Shown here one piece after another: positions 62,159 to 64,000 of a stretch of DNA of 64,000 nt. The translations under genes and the position numbers were made by a program. This stretch comes from Falsiroseomonas oleicola. Its GTDB lineage: Bacteria; Pseudomonadota; Alphaproteobacteria; Acetobacterales; Acetobacteraceae. The notes under the pieces are model-generated. The model was not told where the DNA came from. It saw nothing but the letters and a program-made list of their open reading frames with translations, and did no database searches. Position 1 is the first letter of the stretch; each line of letters opens with the position of its first letter. Location: the NCBI RefSeq assembly GCF_019029495.1, contig NZ_JAERQM010000001.1, forward strand, positions 124,001 through 188,000, in the 5' to 3' direction.

Positions 62159-62650
62159 TCATCGATCCGCCCGCCTCGGGCGGGGTTTGGGCCGTGCCGC
62201 CGGCGGCCAGTTGCCCGGCCAGTCCACGGCATGGTCTTCCAGCGCCCCGGCATCCCGTTCCGCGACACTGCGGCCGCGCACCGAAACGCCGGCCGCATGC
62301 ACCGTCTCCCGCGTGCCGGAGACCAGCGGGTGCCACCAGGGCAGGTCGCGACCCTCGGCCAGCAGGCGATAGGCGCAGGTGGGCGGCAGCCAGTCGATCG
62401 CGGCGACCTTGGCCGGGGTCAGCTTCACGCAGTCCGGCACCATGGCCTTGCGGTTGGCATAGTTGCGGCACAGGCAGCTTTCGCCATCCAGCAGCCGGCA
62501 GGCGACGCTGGTCCAGACCAGCTCCTCGGTCTCCGCATCGCGCAGCTTGTGCAGGCAGCAGCGGCCGCAGCCGTCGCACAGACTTTCCCATTCCGGGCGC
62601 GTCATCGCGCCAAGGGTCTTGGTCCGCCAGAAGGGTTCAGGGCCTGCCAT
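62159..62650 (-). CDS. YcgN-family cysteine-cluster protein (UPF0260)
   Basis: 163 residues. Cys motifs: [13 protein letters not shown], then [31 protein letters not shown] and [25 protein letters not shown]. These define the YcgN family, which probably binds a metal or Fe-S cluster. The tail is Pro/Arg-rich. The ATG at 62650 is chosen over an upstream TTG. Confidence 0.88.
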   Translation of the reverse strand: MAGPEPFWRTKTLGAMTRPEWESLCDGCGRCCLHKLRDAETEELVWTSVACRLLDGESCLCRNYANRKAMVPDCVKLTPAKVAAIDWLPPTCAYRLLAEGRDLPWWHPLVSGTRETVHAAGVSVRGRSVAERDAGALEDHAVDWPGNWPPAARPKPRPRRADR

Positions 62651-62708
62651 CAGCGGCAACCTATCCTGTGCGGCCCCGGCTGCAAACGGCGCCGCGCGCC
62701 GGCGCGCC

Positions 62709-62969
62709 TCAGCTTTCGGCGGTATCGCGGAAATAGGGCTCGACCGTGCCCTTCAGCTTCAGCGTCAGCGGCTGGCCCTTGCGGTCCACCGCCTTGCCGA
62801 CGGAGACCCGCACCCAGCCTTCGCTGACGCAGTATTCCTCGACATTGGTCTTCTCGACCCCGTTGAAGCGGATGCCGATGCCGCGCGCGAGCAGCGCCTC
62901 CTGATGGAAGGGGCTGCGCGGGTCCACGGAGAGGCGGTCGGGCAGGGTTTCGGGTGCGTCTTCGGTCAT
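62709..62969 (-). CDS. DUF3297 protein
   Basis: 86 residues. [72 protein letters not shown] matches DUF3297, a small cytosolic family of unknown function. Its ATG overlaps the stop of the HD gene (ATGA). Confidence 0.88.
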   Translation of the reverse strand: MTEDAPETLPDRLSVDPRSPFHQEALLARGIGIRFNGVEKTNVEEYCVSEGWVRVSVGKAVDRKGQPLTLKLKGTVEPYFRDTAES

Positions 62970-63619
62970 GGCGGGGTGGTAGTCGCCGCGGGGCGCGCTG
63001 CCAAGGGTTCCTGCAAGCGCCGCAGCGCCGCCAGGAAACGCGAAGCCGCGAGTTCCGGCGGCCAGGGCTGCCATGGGGTGCCGCCGAACTCCGCCACCAG
63101 CGGGTCCGTGGCCATCACCGCCGCCCGGATTCCGAGCGTGGCGCGCACCTCCGCCTGCGACCAGCCGGCGACATGCACCGCCTCCGCCGCCGCCATCGCC
63201 ACATCCAGCTTCTTGTGCAGTTTTCTTTCAATCGGGTCCCAGGGCGGCAGGGCGTAGCGCTGTGCCAGCACGGCGGACAGCCGGTCCTGCAGGGCCAGGA
63301 ATCCCGGCCCCAGAAAGGGCTTCAGCGGAGAGATGCAGTCGAAATTGGTCAGCCCCTCCTCCGCATCATGCAGCAGTTCCCTCAATGCCTCCGCCCGCCC
63401 AGGTGCCGGCTTTGTTCGAATTCGCAGCGCGAGTACGGCCAGCGAATGCTGCGCGACGGACAGCGGCGCACCTGGCCAGATGGAATGCCCGCCCCAGCGA
63501 AAAGTCCGGGACAAGCCGGTGGCCAGGTCCTCATCCGTCCAGTCGAAGGGCGTCGGCGCCAGCAGGTCCAGCCGGCGGCCGGAGGGCAGGCGGACCCAGG
63601 CGCGCACGGCCCCGCTCAA
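62966..63619 (-). CDS. HD-domain phosphohydrolase, YfbR-like, TTG start
   Basis: 217 residues. The HD residues read SVAQHSLAVLAL, then LRELLHDAEEGLTNFDCISPLK, and HKKLDVAMAAAEAVHVAGW near the end. This is the YfbR-like group that dephosphorylates nucleotides. The best start is a TTG at 63619 overlapping the upstream stop as TTGA. A GTG four codons downstream is the alternative. Confidence 0.82.
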   Translation of the reverse strand: MSGAVRAWVRLPSGRRLDLLAPTPFDWTDEDLATGLSRTFRWGGHSIWPGAPLSVAQHSLAVLALRIRTKPAPGRAEALRELLHDAEEGLTNFDCISPLKPFLGPGFLALQDRLSAVLAQRYALPPWDPIERKLHKKLDVAMAAAEAVHVAGWSQAEVRATLGIRAAVMATDPLVAEFGGTPWQPWPPELAASRFLAALRRLQEPLAARPAATTTPP

Positions 63620-64000
63620 GGCGCCGTCAGGTCGAAATCGGCGGTCACGGCCAGGTCCTCGCTGAACCAGGACCGGATCGCCGCCTGCCGCTGCCCGCAA
63701 TATTCGGGGTGGCCCTCCGCATCCAGCCGCATGGTCAGGTCATGCCCCGGCACCAGCAGCGTGCCCGCCACCGCCCGCCAGAGCGACCAGATGCCCGCCA
63801 TGGAGGATTCGGAGGCTGCCGCATCCATGGTCATGTCGGCCGCCATCGACAGCATCTCCGCCCGGTTCTTCGCGGCGTCGCCACTGAAGATCACCGGCGG
63901 GTCGTTGCCGGCCAGGTAATAGACCAGGCAGCCCGGCGTATGACCGGGGGCGGCTATGGCATGGACGCCCGGCAGCGGCTGTTCCCCTGCCACGATCCGC
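63616..64000 (-). CDS. MBL-fold metallo-hydrolase (C-terminal part)
   Basis: The N-terminus lies beyond the right edge: the frame reads RIVAGEQPLPGVHAIAAPGHTPGCLVYYLAGNDPPVIFSGDAAKNR from the window end. Metal motifs seen are HTPG, SGDA and PGHD. The N-terminal HxHxDH is outside. Coupled to the HD gene by TTGA. Substrate unknown. Confidence 0.82.
   Translation of the reverse strand, partial: RIVAGEQPLPGVHAIAAPGHTPGCLVYYLAGNDPPVIFSGDAAKNRAEMLSMAADMTMDAAASESSMAGIWSLWRAVAGTLLVPGHDLTMRLDAEGHPEYCGQRQAAIRSWFSEDLAVTADFDLTAP

Noticed and set aside
1-64000. tRNA or rRNA genes
   Set aside because: No cloverleaf-like sequence with a GTTCGA-type T-loop or rRNA core motif was recognised; a dedicated tRNA scan was not possible.

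Overview
The window reads as a chromosomal segment of a GC-rich alphaproteobacterium, most likely Rhodospirillales/Acetobacteraceae (Roseomonas-like). This is an inference from the very high GC, the many Bug-type tricarboxylate binding proteins, a fused shikimate kinase/dehydroquinate synthase, a small membrane protein next to xerD, and aerobic cobalamin cobaltochelatase genes. No rRNA, tRNA, CRISPR array, phage module or transposase was recognised.

Layout. 0-1.6 kb: the end of a PuuE-like polysaccharide deacetylase, a Blc-type lipocalin, and a RibD-C reductase behind a promoter with two matching operators. 1.6-12.6 kb: a divergent histidine-utilisation locus (hutC-hutF-SDR-GNAT leftward, hutU-hutH-hutI-thioesterase rightward) around a perfect 22-bp operator, then a CBS/BON protein and an exported metallophosphoesterase. 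12.6-32 kb: transport and catabolism (EamA, cysteine-dioxygenase-like protein, Bug proteins, LeuB-family dehydrogenase, sulfotransferase, a DctPQM TRAP system, an AbgB-like amidohydrolase, a sulfatase, paraslipin/NfeD, MlaA, a TctCBA system, a MaoC-like protein). 32-43.6 kb: a lone divergent EF-G, glycosyltransferase, SYLF protein, histidine phosphatase, two adjacent degenerate EAL proteins, a PPP-type phosphatase, hldE, mmcB, an Rrf2 regulator and a Nudix hydrolase. 43.6-54 kb: an Atm1-like ABC exporter, rpmB, a histidine-kinase-like protein lacking its phospho-acceptor His, a phytase-like esterase lipoprotein, cobT and cobS separated by an A+T-rich NYN-domain gene, a DnaJ-domain protein, bolA and a DUF2889 gene. 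53-64 kb: aroKB, a 48-residue membrane protein, xerD, a CitE-like lyase, a P1 peptidase, a 1-kb A+T-rich insertion flanked by duplicated SDR 3' ends, an SDR, a YgjP-like peptidase, cupin, DHDPS-family, YcgN, DUF3297, HD-domain and MBL-fold genes.

The least explained items are: (1) an array of about 14 short hairpin units at about 25-bp spacing (24785-25118) between divergent genes; (2) the 1-kb one-gene insertion at 58.3-59.3 kb, flanked by a 146-bp direct repeat of the end of an SDR gene, which gives that gene a new C-terminus; (3) a convergent intergenic region (21.07-21.28 kb) made of two inverted copies of a structure-conserving hairpin element, apparently related to the array; and (4) the foreign-looking NYN gene inside cobST.

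Coordinates and motifs were read by eye. Family assignments rest on recognised motifs, not on database searches.
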